The translations under genes and the position numbers were made by a program. Below the pieces are notes generated by a model that saw only the letters and a program-made list of their open reading frames with translations, was not told where the DNA came from and searched no databases. Shown here one piece after another: positions 45,123 through 53,910 of a stretch of 64,000 nucleotides of DNA (position 1 is its first letter; each line of letters opens with the position of its first letter). The stretch covers positions 124,001 through 188,000 of the forward strand of contig CAXTUB010000001.1 in assembly GCA_964247385.1 (NCBI GenBank). The letters run 5' to 3'. The stretch is from TMP-86 sp964247385 (lineage in GTDB: Bacteria > Pseudomonadota > Gammaproteobacteria > Steroidobacterales > Steroidobacteraceae).

Positions 45123-46385
45123 ATGGACGAGGCGGCATCTCCCATCGTGCTCATCGTGGGTGCTGATCCAAAGCGGCTGCAATGGATGAGTCACCATCTG
45201 ACGAGTCAATGGCCAGAAGCCGTTGTCTCCTCTTTGCCGGCATCGGAAGGCGCCTCGCTCGCCGCCGCCCTCTCAACTCCGCCACCCGATGCCATTGCAT
45301 TATACGTGGACTTCGCCGCGCCGGCTTTCGCCGAGGCCGCACTCGAGTCCATGCTGCATGTCCTACGGGTCCGACCCGCGGCCTATTTCATCGTACTCGC
45401 GCGCGCCGGAGATGAGTTGGCCGCGGTGCGCTGCATGAAACTCGGCGCAAGAGAGTATTTGCCGCTTCGCTCGTTGAGCCGGGAAATGCTCTTGGGTGCA
45501 ATGGCCTCGGCTCTAGGCAACCGGACGGTGCAAGAGCGCGGCGCAGCCATCCGCGTGGCGCTCGAGGAAAGCCCCGCACCGCCCGGCCTCGAGCTGCCCG
45601 GCTACGAGATCGTGAAGCTCATTGCAAGCAGCCACGTCTCCTCGGTCTACCTCGCGCGCCGCGCACGGGGAGGAAAAACTGTGGTGGCCAAGGTGTTGAG
45701 CCGCGGCACGAGCACGCGCGAGCTGCAGGATGCGGAGCGCTTCGAGCGCGAGCATGAAATCATCTCGAGCATTTCGCATCGCGCCATCGTCGAAATCTAC
45801 GATTTCGGCGCGCTGCCGCGACACTTGTACCTCACCATGGAATATTTTCCCTGCGGCGATCTGCGTGACCGCTTGCGCAACCCCCTCACGGTGGAAGAAA
45901 GCAGGTACTACCTTCACAGCATCGCCGAAGCGCTGCGCGTGATCCACGTGTTCGGCATCTTCCATCGCGACCTGAAGCCCGGCAATGTCATGCTGCGCGA
46001 GGACAACTCGCCCGTGCTCATCGATTTCGGTCTGGCGCGCCGCATCGACGACTCGAGCGCAACCACGGGCATCGGCAAGGTCATGGGCTCGCCGTATTAC
46101 ATGAGCCCCGAACAAGCGCAAGGACACGCCATCGATGCGCGCACCGATCTGTACAGCCTCGGGATCATGTACCACGAAATGTTGACCGGCACGCGGCCAT
46201 ATCTTGGACGCAGCGCAATGTCCATCATGACGCAGCATGTGAAGTCGCCCGTGCCGAAGCTGCCCGAGCATCTACGGGCCCAACAATCGATTCTCGACCG
46301 GCTCATGGCCAAAGAATTGGCTCGGCGTTACGCATCCACGGACGAGCTCCTCGCGGATCTCGCCGACGAGACCGTCGCTTCCTGA
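45123..46385 (+). CDS. Hanks-type Ser/Thr protein kinase with N-terminal receiver-like domain
   Basis: A 420-aa cytoplasmic protein of two parts. Residues about 8-130 look like a CheY-type receiver (IVLIVGADPKRLQWM, phospho-acceptor-like D63 in ALYVDF), but the acidic pair is reduced and the conserved Lys (usually KP near the end) reads LPLRSL, so it is probably degenerate. Residues about 155-415 are a complete Ser/Thr kinase: K190 (VVAKVL), HRDLKPGN with D283, IDFGL with D301, and SPYYMSPEQA. It has no transmembrane or sensor segment. The next gene encodes a CheA-like ATPase on the same strand. Confidence 0.92.
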   Translation: MDEAASPIVLIVGADPKRLQWMSHHLTSQWPEAVVSSLPASEGASLAAALSTPPPDAIALYVDFAAPAFAEAALESMLHVLRVRPAAYFIVLARAGDELAAVRCMKLGAREYLPLRSLSREMLLGAMASALGNRTVQERGAAIRVALEESPAPPGLELPGYEIVKLIASSHVSSVYLARRARGGKTVVAKVLSRGTSTRELQDAERFEREHEIISSISHRAIVEIYDFGALPRHLYLTMEYFPCGDLRDRLRNPLTVEESRYYLHSIAEALRVIHVFGIFHRDLKPGNVMLREDNSPVLIDFGLARRIDDSSATTGIGKVMGSPYYMSPEQAQGHAIDARTDLYSLGIMYHEMLTGTRPYLGRSAMSIMTQHVKSPVPKLPEHLRAQQSILDRLMAKELARRYASTDELLADLADETVAS

Positions 46386-46533
46386 TTCGCTGAGACGGCC
46401 ATCACACTCAGGCGGTTTGCGTCTCGGTGAAGGTCCTGCCAAGCCCGGCGCCCGATGCGCATGTGACTCTCATCGCCGTGCATCCGCGAAGCCTCTGCCA
46501 TTCTTCGCGCTCAAGGGTCATCGGTTTCGAGGC

Positions 46534-48102
46534 ATGTGGGTTTCGAAAAAGCGCGCGCACGCGGAACAAGCCAACGCGCTGGCGAAGGCGCAGCGTCTGC
46601 ATGAGGAGATCATCGGCGGGCTCGCCGAGGGCATTTTCTTGCTGGATGAGCAAGGCATGGTACGCCCGCCCCTATCGCGCTCGCTCGAAACGCTGTTTCG
46701 CCGCCGCGATCTGTCGACGCTCAGCTTCGCATCACTCCTCGAGTCCTTGACGACCGCGCCGTGTATTGAAGCGGCGGCGCGTCATGCGGCGCGTGTGCGC
46801 AACGGTGAGCATCTCGCAAGCGACCAACCCAATCCGCTGGCTGAGCTCGCCGTGCGCATCACCGCGCCGAATGGTGAAATCGAGAATCGCTTTTTGAGCT
46901 TTCATTTCCGCAGGCTCAACAACGGCGTCGGCGGGCGCTTGCTGTTGGTAACCGTCACGGAGATCACGGCGCGCGTGGAGCTCACGCGCGAGCTCGACCA
47001 CCTGCGCGCCTATTCGAACTTACAGAGCGCGTGCCTGGAAAGCCTGAGCCGGTTCGGTGCCGCGCGCTTCGCATCGTTCTTGCGTTTGAGCGAAGCTTCC
47101 ATGAATGCGATCAACGCAGTGCTGAAAAAGCCGGCCAGGGAATCGGACGCGTTCCGCGCCAAGCTCGAAGAGCTGTCGCAAGAGATCGGGGTCATCAAGC
47201 GCGAAGCAGCCCTGCTCGAATTGGCGATGATCGAGAATCTCGCGCACGGCTTCGAGCAGGCGCTCACTGGCCTGCGCCAGTCCGCGCGTCTCACGGGCAC
47301 TGACTTCTTACCCCTCGCGGTAAAATTGGATGAGTTTTTTGCGCAGCTTGCGCTGGTGCGCTCGATGACGAACGGCAAACCCTCAGCTCGAGCGGCAGTG
47401 AGGCCCGAAGCGCGACGCGATGCGCCTTCGGTTACCGAGAACGGCACGCAGATTTTGCCGGCTCCGGTTTTTCCGCTCGCGGCGCGCGGAGAGGCGGCCG
47501 GTGCGGTCAGCGCACGCCTCGCGCCGGCCGGAAGTCTCGAAGGCGCGCTGCAAAGTCTGACCGCGCACGTGGCCGAGACATTCGGCAAGGCCGTCAGGCT
47601 CAAATGCTCGGGGCTGGCCAGCGTGCCTCAAGCATATCAAGGGGTCATCAAAAATATTTCCGTGCAGCTCATTCGCAATGCGATCTGGCACGGTATCGAG
47701 GATGCGCCCCAGCGCGAAGCGGCGGGCAAAGATGCGGTCAGCAGTCTGCAGCTGTCGTTCGAGCGGTTGGCGGATGCAAGTTTCGAGTTGTGTTTTGAAG
47801 ACGACGGCCGAGGATTGGAAGCCGCGCAAATACGCGCGATCGCCGTCGCCAAGGGCATCATCGATGCAGACGCGGCTTCCGGGCTTTCCGATCGGCATGC
47901 CCTCAAATTGATCTTCAAACCCGGATTCACCACCGTGATGACGCCCGAGGGTGACTCGGGCACGGGCAAGGGCCTCGCCATGGTACGCCGGTATATTGCC
48001 GCCACCGGCGGCAAAGTCGGCTTGTCGAGCGTACCAGGCCGGCACACCCGCTTCCGCATCGGTCTGCCGCCGAGCAGCGCCGCGCGCACCAAGGTTGCTT
48101 AG
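46534..48102 (+). CDS. CheA-like histidine kinase-type ATPase with degenerate Hpt region
   Basis: A 522-aa protein: a PAS-like N-terminus (about 20-150, GLAEGIFLLDEQG), a helical region resembling an Hpt domain (about 170-270), a linker, and a CheA-type HATPase domain (N-box LIRNAIWHGIE with N382, then EDDGRGLEAAQIR and GTGKGLAMVRRYI). Where Hpt domains read H-x-L-K-G, this one has G219-V-I-K-R, so the phospho-accepting His is missing. No other H-box is seen. The true start is probably ATG 46534 after GAGG; the frame is open back to 46417. It may act with the upstream kinase, 148 nt away. Confidence 0.8.
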   Translation: MWVSKKRAHAEQANALAKAQRLHEEIIGGLAEGIFLLDEQGMVRPPLSRSLETLFRRRDLSTLSFASLLESLTTAPCIEAAARHAARVRNGEHLASDQPNPLAELAVRITAPNGEIENRFLSFHFRRLNNGVGGRLLLVTVTEITARVELTRELDHLRAYSNLQSACLESLSRFGAARFASFLRLSEASMNAINAVLKKPARESDAFRAKLEELSQEIGVIKREAALLELAMIENLAHGFEQALTGLRQSARLTGTDFLPLAVKLDEFFAQLALVRSMTNGKPSARAAVRPEARRDAPSVTENGTQILPAPVFPLAARGEAAGAVSARLAPAGSLEGALQSLTAHVAETFGKAVRLKCSGLASVPQAYQGVIKNISVQLIRNAIWHGIEDAPQREAAGKDAVSSLQLSFERLADASFELCFEDDGRGLEAAQIRAIAVAKGIIDADAASGLSDRHALKLIFKPGFTTVMTPEGDSGTGKGLAMVRRYIAATGGKVGLSSVPGRHTRFRIGLPPSSAARTKVA

Positions 48103-48149
48103 AGCCGAAGCAAGGTCGCGTGCGGCCGCACCAAGGTTGCTTAGAGCCG
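48086..48149. repeat. Pair of 22-bp direct repeats at a gene end
   Basis: An identical 22-bp sequence beginning GCACCAAGGTTGCTTAG occurs at 48086-48107 and 48128-48149. The first copy contains the last codons and stop of the CheA-like gene; the second repeats them in the intergenic space, so the gene end was probably duplicated in tandem. Confidence 0.85.
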
Positions 48150-48168
48150 CGCCGGCATCCCTGACATC

Positions 48169-50184
48169 TCAGTCGCCGCTCGGTGCGGGCTCACTCTCCA
48201 GCTCCACGAGAACGGCGCCTTCGTCCACTCGTTCACCCGCGTGATGCAAAACGCGCGCGACTCGGCCGGCGCGTGGCGCGACGAGGGTGTGCTCCATCTT
48301 CATGGCTTCGACGATCGCAAGCGCCGCGCCCTGTGAGACGACGTCTCCCGGACCCACATGCACGGCAATCACGGTGCCAGGTAAGGGCGTGACGAGCGAG
48401 CCTGACGCTCGAGCGCCGCCTTGATCGACAAAGTCGTCGGTGGAGACCAGCCGCGCCGCGACTTGGCGCCCACCATGCACGACATGCCACGCGCCGTGCG
48501 CAGCGGTGAATTCGAACGCAAATTGCTCGCCGTTCCATTCGAGCCGCAGCGCCTCGCCGCGCCGCTCGATGCAGCGAACTTCCAGCGGCGATGTGGATGC
48601 CGTGACGATGAAGACATCTGTACCGGGCATCTGCACGCTCACCGTGCCCAAATCGAACGTCCATCGAGCCATCGGCGCTGCGCCGGGCCGGAAACCGCTG
48701 CTATCGGACCAAGGGTCATCCGGCGCGCGGTACGCACCGCAAGTCGAGAGCCACACGCCCAGCGCAACGAGCACGGCTTCCGAGTCGATCGCCGGCGCGG
48801 CTGCAAGCTGCGGCTGATCGGCAAGAAGCGCGGTGCTCAGTCTTGCCTCGACAAAACCTGAATCGGCGAGCACCGCCTGAAGCAAGCTCCTGTTCGTGGT
48901 CAGACCGATGAGCCGCGTGCGATCCAACGCAACGCGCAAAGTCTCGATGGCCTGTGAGCGCTCGGGCGCCCAAGCAATGATCTTCGCAAGCATCGGGTCG
49001 TAGAACGATGAGATGGCATCTCCCGCTTCGACGCCCGTATCGACTCGCAAATTCTCAAGACGCGGCCATTGCAATGCATCGATGACACCCACACTGGGCA
49101 GGTAATCGCGCGCCGGGTCTTCGGCATACAGGCGAGCTTCGATGGCGTGGCCGGCGGCCCGCGCCTGGCAAAAATTGCGCAACGGCTCGCCGCGCGCCGT
49201 GCGCAGCTGCCACTCGACCAAATCGACGCCGTATACCATCTCCGTTACCGGATGCTCGACTTGGAGCCTCGTGTTCATTTCCATGAAATAAAAATCGCGC
49301 GGCTCATCGAACAGAAATTCGACGGTGCCCGCGCTGCGATAGCCGACGGCCTGCGCGACCCGAATTGCGGCGGCAGCCATGCCCTGCCGGACAGACTCGG
49401 CCAATCCGGGCGCCGGGCATTCCTCGATGACCTTTTGATGGCGCCTTTGAATCGAGCAATCGCGGTCGCCGAGCGCCATCACCTCGCCATCGGCGCCCGC
49501 GAAGATCTGCACTTCAACGTGGCGCGCGCGCGCAAAATAGCGCTCGAGAAGAAGATGGTCGTCGCCGAAGGCGCCGCGGGCAATGCGCTTCGCGGCCTCC
49601 AAGGCGGGCTGCACGGCCTCGGCGGATCGAATGATTTGCATGCCCTTGCCGCCGCCGCCCGCGCTCGCCTTGCAAATCAAGGGAAAGCCGATGCGATTCG
49701 CCTCGGCGGTCAGTCGCTCGATGGATTGATCGCTCCCGTGGTAGCCGGGCGCCACCGGCACTCCAGCCTCAGTCATGGCAGCCTTGGCTGAGGCCTTGGA
49801 GCCCATGGCTTCGATCGCGGAAGCCGGCGGGCCGACGAAAGCGATGCCGGCGGACTCGCAGCGCCGCGCGAATTGCGCGTTCTCCGACAAAAACCCGTAG
49901 CCAGGATGAATGGCCTCGGCGCGTGCGCGAAGAGCGACGGCAATCAGTCTTTCCTGATCAAGGTAGCTTTGCGCGGGCGGGGACGGGCCGAGGTAATACG
50001 CCTCATGGCAGACACGCGTGTGCAGCGCCGACCGATCGGCGTCCGAATAGACGGCGATACTGGTCATGCCAAGCCGCCGCGCGGTGCGCGCGATGCGGCA
50101 TGCGATTTCGCCCCGGTTGGCTATGAGCAAGCGCCGCATGCAAGCCGGCTGCGCACGCCTTTCGATTCCTAATGAGGTATTCAT
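48169..50184 (-). CDS. liuD: 3-methylcrotonyl-CoA carboxylase alpha subunit (biotin-containing)
   Basis: Acyl-CoA carboxylase alpha chain (671 aa): a biotin carboxylase domain (RRLLIANRGEIACRI, ATP-grasp KASAGGGGKGM, EMNTRLQVEHPVTE), a BT-like middle domain, and a biotinyl domain with the attachment Lys in VEAMKMEHTL. The companion beta gene and the isovaleryl-CoA dehydrogenase across the divergent promoter indicate leucine/isovalerate breakdown rather than propionyl- or geranyl-CoA use. Start ATG 50184 or 50139; both are possible. Confidence 0.9.
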   Translation of the reverse strand: MNTSLGIERRAQPACMRRLLIANRGEIACRIARTARRLGMTSIAVYSDADRSALHTRVCHEAYYLGPSPPAQSYLDQERLIAVALRARAEAIHPGYGFLSENAQFARRCESAGIAFVGPPASAIEAMGSKASAKAAMTEAGVPVAPGYHGSDQSIERLTAEANRIGFPLICKASAGGGGKGMQIIRSAEAVQPALEAAKRIARGAFGDDHLLLERYFARARHVEVQIFAGADGEVMALGDRDCSIQRRHQKVIEECPAPGLAESVRQGMAAAAIRVAQAVGYRSAGTVEFLFDEPRDFYFMEMNTRLQVEHPVTEMVYGVDLVEWQLRTARGEPLRNFCQARAAGHAIEARLYAEDPARDYLPSVGVIDALQWPRLENLRVDTGVEAGDAISSFYDPMLAKIIAWAPERSQAIETLRVALDRTRLIGLTTNRSLLQAVLADSGFVEARLSTALLADQPQLAAAPAIDSEAVLVALGVWLSTCGAYRAPDDPWSDSSGFRPGAAPMARWTFDLGTVSVQMPGTDVFIVTASTSPLEVRCIERRGEALRLEWNGEQFAFEFTAAHGAWHVVHGGRQVAARLVSTDDFVDQGGARASGSLVTPLPGTVIAVHVGPGDVVSQGAALAIVEAMKMEHTLVAPRAGRVARVLHHAGERVDEGAVLVELESEPAPSGD

Positions 50185-50209
50185 CCCTGATTGGGTAGTC
50201 GTATCTGCC

Positions 50210-51811
50210 TCACATGCGAAACACGCCGAACTGGGTCTCGGCGCGCGCTTCGTCCGCGGACAGCGCGAGCGCCAACGTCAGGATTCGCCGGGTATCGAGC
50301 GGGTCGATCACGCCGTCGTCCCAAAGTCGAGCGGAAGCATAGTAGGGGTGACCTTGACGCTCATATTGCTCGCGCACCGGCGCCTTCAATGCCTCCTCTT
50401 GCTCGGCAGTGAACGTTTTGCCGTCGCGCTCCAAAGCCTCTCGCCGCACGGTGGCAAGAACTCCCGCCGCCTGCTCGCCGCCCATGACCGAGGTGCGTGC
50501 GTTGGGCCATTGGAAAAGAAAGCGCGGACTGTAGGCGCGCCCGCACATGGCGTAATTGCCTGCTCCAAAGCTTCCGCCGATGACCACAGTGATTTTCGGC
50601 ACTTTCGCGCACGCCACGGCGTTGACGAGCTTCGCGCCATCTTTCGCAATGCCGCCGTTCTCCGCCTTGCGGCCCACCATGAAACCCGAAATGTTCTGCA
50701 GAAACACGAGAGGGATGTGCTCGCGGCAACAGAGCTCGATGAAATGCGCGCCTTTGAGCGCGCTTTGCGAGAACAGAATTCCATTGTTCGCGATGATGCC
50801 TACGGGAAAGCCGCCGATCCGCGCAAACCCGCACACCAGGGTGTTCGCATACAGCGCCTTGAATTCATCGAGCTCCGAGGCATCGACGATGCGCGCGATG
50901 ATCTCCCGCACATCGTAAGGCTTGCGTGCGCTGGCAGGCACGATGCCGTAGAGTTCTCTGCCATCGAAGCGCGGTGGGGCAGCACGATGCGGCGGCGAGG
51001 TACGGCGCGAGCCTCCCAAGTCGGCGACGACGCGCCGGGCGATGGCCAACGCATGCGTGTCGTCGAGCGCGCAATAATCCGTCACTCCGGATTCTCGACA
51101 GTGCACGTCGGCGCCCCCCAATGACTCCGCATCGACGATTTCACCGGTGGCGGCGCGCACGAGCGGCTGACCTCCGAGGAAGATTCTGCCTTGGTTTCGC
51201 ACGATGATGGCGTGCTCGGACATCGCGGGAACGTAGGCTCCGCCCGCCGTGCATGAGCCGTGCACGACGGCAATCTGCGCGATGCCCTGTGCCGACAGGT
51301 TTGCCTGATTGAAGAAAACGCGGCCGAAATGTTCGCGGTCCGGAAAGACCTCGTCTTGCAGCGGCAAGAAGGCTCCGCCGCTCTCGACCAGATAAATGCA
51401 AGGCAGCCGATATTCGCGGGCGATTTCCTGCGCCCGCAAATGCTTCTTCACGGTCATGGGAAAATAAGTGCCGCCTTTCACCGTCGGGTCATTGGCGACC
51501 ACCATGCAAGGGCGCCCCTTCACGGCGCCGATGCCCGTCACGATGCCCGCCCCGGGCACGTTGCCTCCATACATGCCGTGCGCCGCGAGTGGGGACAGCT
51601 CGAGGAAAGGTGCGCCGGCATCCAGCAAGACGCGGACTCGCTCGCGCGCCCCCAACTTGCCCGCGGATGCGTGACGCGCCCTGGCCGCCTCACCGCCGCC
51701 CGTGGCGGCTTTCGCGAGATCGACCCGCAGCGCACTGGCCAGACCCGCCATGAATTCGACGTTGGCCGAGAATTCCTGCGATCGCGGATCGATGTGCGAG
51801 CCCAAAAGCAT
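50210..51811 (-). CDS. liuB: 3-methylcrotonyl-CoA carboxylase beta subunit
   Basis: Carboxyltransferase (533 aa) that moves carboxybiotin's CO2 to 3-methylcrotonyl-CoA. Crotonase-fold markers include GTYFPMTVKKHLRAQEIA, LVESGGAFLPLQ, GSCTAGGAYVPAMSEH and GGSFGAGNYAMCGRAYSPRF, which match MCC beta better than propionyl-CoA carboxylase. The longer ORF start (51883) would cover the divergent gene's start and the operator, so ATG 51811 is used. liuD follows 25 nt later. Confidence 0.92.
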   Translation of the reverse strand: MLLGSHIDPRSQEFSANVEFMAGLASALRVDLAKAATGGGEAARARHASAGKLGARERVRVLLDAGAPFLELSPLAAHGMYGGNVPGAGIVTGIGAVKGRPCMVVANDPTVKGGTYFPMTVKKHLRAQEIAREYRLPCIYLVESGGAFLPLQDEVFPDREHFGRVFFNQANLSAQGIAQIAVVHGSCTAGGAYVPAMSEHAIIVRNQGRIFLGGQPLVRAATGEIVDAESLGGADVHCRESGVTDYCALDDTHALAIARRVVADLGGSRRTSPPHRAAPPRFDGRELYGIVPASARKPYDVREIIARIVDASELDEFKALYANTLVCGFARIGGFPVGIIANNGILFSQSALKGAHFIELCCREHIPLVFLQNISGFMVGRKAENGGIAKDGAKLVNAVACAKVPKITVVIGGSFGAGNYAMCGRAYSPRFLFQWPNARTSVMGGEQAAGVLATVRREALERDGKTFTAEQEEALKAPVREQYERQGHPYYASARLWDDGVIDPLDTRRILTLALALSADEARAETQFGVFRM

Positions 51812-51838
51812 GGCTAGGCGTAAAGCCTCTGTGTGATA

Positions 51839-51864
51839 ATTGTTGGACAATCGGATTATCCAAC
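51839..51864. promoter_or_regulatory. Nested palindromes, candidate operator of the leucine/isovalerate locus
   Basis: In the 71-nt divergent gap, ATTGT-TGG-ACAAT (51839-51851) is a perfect 5+5 palindrome. It overlaps GTTGGACAAT-CGG-ATTATCCAAC (51842-51864), whose arms match at 9 of 10 bases. The first has the TTGT-n3-ACAA form common for FadR-type GntR repressors, and a gene of that family lies at 53046. Binding is inferred. Confidence 0.5.
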
Positions 51865-51882
51865 AGACTGAGGTGCAGGGCA

Positions 51883-53049
51883 ATGGCGCAGGTTCTTGAT
51901 GAGTTCGACTTTGGCTTGGGCGAGAACATCGACTCGGTGCGCGCCGAGGTTCGCAGGTTCGCGCGCGATCGCATCGCGCCGCTCGCCAGACAGATCGACT
52001 TCAGCAACCACTTCCCGCGCGAGCTGTGGCCTGAGCTCGGCTCGTTGGGCCTCCTGGGCGTCACGGTGCCGGAAGCCGACGGCGGCGCGGGCCTTGGATA
52101 TCTCGCCCATCTCATCGCCATGGAGGAGATTTCCCGCGCCTCGGCCTCCGTGGGCCTCTCCTATGGAGCGCATTCGAACCTTTGCGTCAATCAGATCAAT
52201 TTGAATGGCTCGGCCGAGCAGAAAGCGCGCTATCTGCCCAAGCTCATTTCGGGCGAGCACGTGGGCGCGCTCGCGATGTCGGAAGCCGGTTCGGGCTCGG
52301 ACGTCGTTTCCATGCAGCTGCGCGCCGTGCGGCACGCAGATCGCTACGTGCTGGATGGCCGCAAGATGTGGATCACCAATGGGCCGGACGCGGACGTGCT
52401 GGTCGTTTATGCCAAGACTTCGCCGGAGGCTTTAGCGCGCGGCATTTCCGCGTTTCTCATCGAACGCGGCTTCAGCGGATTTTCTGCTTCGCAAAAGTTG
52501 GACAAGCTCGGCATGCGCGGCTCGAATACGAGCGAGCTCGTGTTCGATGCGTGCGAAGTCCCCGCTGCCAACTTGATGGGCCGAGAGAATGGCGGTGTCG
52601 CAGTGCTGATGAGCGGCCTCGACTTCGAGCGGCTGGTGTTGAGCGGCGGGCCCATCGGCATCATGGCCGCCGCGCTCGATCTGGCGCTCGCTTATGCGCG
52701 CGAGCGTAAGCAGTTTGGCCGTCCGATTGGCGAGTTCGAGCTCATTCAAGGCAAGCTCGCCGACATGTACGCGGCGCTGCACGCGAGCCGCGGGCTCGCA
52801 TATGCCGTCGCCGCGGCATGCGACCGCAGCCGGCCGGCGCGCAAGGATGCCGCGGCGTGCATCCTGTTTTGCGCGGAGGCAGCCACTCGCGCCGCGCTCG
52901 ACGCCATTCAGATTCTCGGCGGCAATGGCTACATCAACGATTACGATGCGGGCCGGCTACTGCGCGATGCCAAGCTGTACGAAATCGGCGCGGGCACCTC
53001 CGAGGTGCGGCGCATGCTCATCGGGCGCGAGCTGGTCAATGCGTCATGA
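51883..53049 (+). CDS. liuA: Isovaleryl-CoA dehydrogenase
   Basis: FAD enzyme (388 aa) oxidising isovaleryl-CoA to 3-methylcrotonyl-CoA, the substrate of the divergent carboxylase. It has AMSEAGSGSDVVSMQ and MWITNGPDADVLVVYAKT (FAD site), and ILGGNGYINDY near the C-terminus. The catalytic Glu in GLDFERLVLSGGP is at the helix-G position characteristic of isovaleryl-CoA dehydrogenases, not the later position used by short- and medium-chain enzymes. A GAGGTG sequence precedes the ATG. It overlaps the regulator start by 4 nt. Confidence 0.93.
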   Translation: MAQVLDEFDFGLGENIDSVRAEVRRFARDRIAPLARQIDFSNHFPRELWPELGSLGLLGVTVPEADGGAGLGYLAHLIAMEEISRASASVGLSYGAHSNLCVNQINLNGSAEQKARYLPKLISGEHVGALAMSEAGSGSDVVSMQLRAVRHADRYVLDGRKMWITNGPDADVLVVYAKTSPEALARGISAFLIERGFSGFSASQKLDKLGMRGSNTSELVFDACEVPAANLMGRENGGVAVLMSGLDFERLVLSGGPIGIMAAALDLALAYARERKQFGRPIGEFELIQGKLADMYAALHASRGLAYAVAAACDRSRPARKDAAACILFCAEAATRAALDAIQILGGNGYINDYDAGRLLRDAKLYEIGAGTSEVRRMLIGRELVNAS

Positions 53050-53903
53050 CGGCGTTTGAGCCTGTCGATCACCGCCCCGCCTACCGCAGAATCGCCGACG
53101 CCATCGAGAAGAAGATCGCCTCGCGCGAGCTGCAGGCGGGTGAGCCCCTGCCCTCGGAGTCCGAGCTCGCGAAGGCATTCGGCGTGAATCGATCCACGGT
53201 GCGAGAGGCCGTGCGCGAGCTCGAGGGTCATGGCTTGATCGGCCGCTTCCGGAGCGAGAAGGCATTGCGCGTCACGAGTCCAGGCTCGCCACGCGCGGGT
53301 CTCGGCCTGAGCCGTGCGTTGGCTCTCAGCGGCGCCAGCTTTCTGGAATTGTGGGAAGCCATGATGGCGTTGGAGCCGGCGGCGGCGGAGCTTGCGGCTC
53401 AACGGCGCTCTGCCGCGGACCTGACCGCCTTGCGCGCGGCCGCCGATCTTTTCCGCCTCAGCGAGCGGGCGGCTGACGCGCCAGCGAGCGCGCCGGGCGC
53501 AAGCGCCACAGCCAGCGCCGCCGCGGTCGTGCAATTTTTTGCAGCGGTCGGCGCCGCAAGTCAGAACCGGGTGCTCTCGGTGCTGCAATGTTCGATCAAT
53601 GCGTTGCTACCGCCATTGCTCGTGCGCATGCTCGTTGAGTTGGCCCAGTCGCGCAGGCGCATTGTGAACGCGCAAAAAGCCATTATCGATGAGATCGAGC
53701 GCGCCGATGGCGCCGAGGCGCGGCGCTGGATGGAACGGCATGTGCTGGATTTTCGCCGCGGCTTCGAGCTCGCAGGCATTCCACTGAAGTACGTGCCGGA
53801 TTCGCCTGTCGCTACGCCGCTTTCCGCGGCCGCCTCGCCCGCCCGGCCCCTACCGCGAAGGCGTCGGTCTCGCGCTCCAGGTAAAATGGCGCGCAAGAAG
53901 TGA
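53046..53903 (+). CDS. GntR-family (FadR subfamily) transcriptional regulator
   Basis: A 285-aa regulator with an N-terminal winged helix (YRRIADAIEKKIASRELQAG..LPSESELAKAFGVNRSTVREAVRELEGHGLI) and a C-terminal FCD domain. The FCD metal site is degenerate: the usual D-x3-H segment reads VVQFFAAVGAASQN and the second His is Gln (NAQKAII); only the last His (MERHV) remains. An Ala/Ser/Pro insert (about residues 140-158) and a basic tail are unusual. Located between liuA and an aldehyde dehydrogenase gene, it is the likely regulator of this locus. Confidence 0.9.
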   Translation: MTAFEPVDHRPAYRRIADAIEKKIASRELQAGEPLPSESELAKAFGVNRSTVREAVRELEGHGLIGRFRSEKALRVTSPGSPRAGLGLSRALALSGASFLELWEAMMALEPAAAELAAQRRSAADLTALRAAADLFRLSERAADAPASAPGASATASAAAVVQFFAAVGAASQNRVLSVLQCSINALLPPLLVRMLVELAQSRRRIVNAQKAIIDEIERADGAEARRWMERHVLDFRRGFELAGIPLKYVPDSPVATPLSAAASPARPLPRRRRSRAPGKMARKK

Positions 53904-53910
53904 GGTGGAT

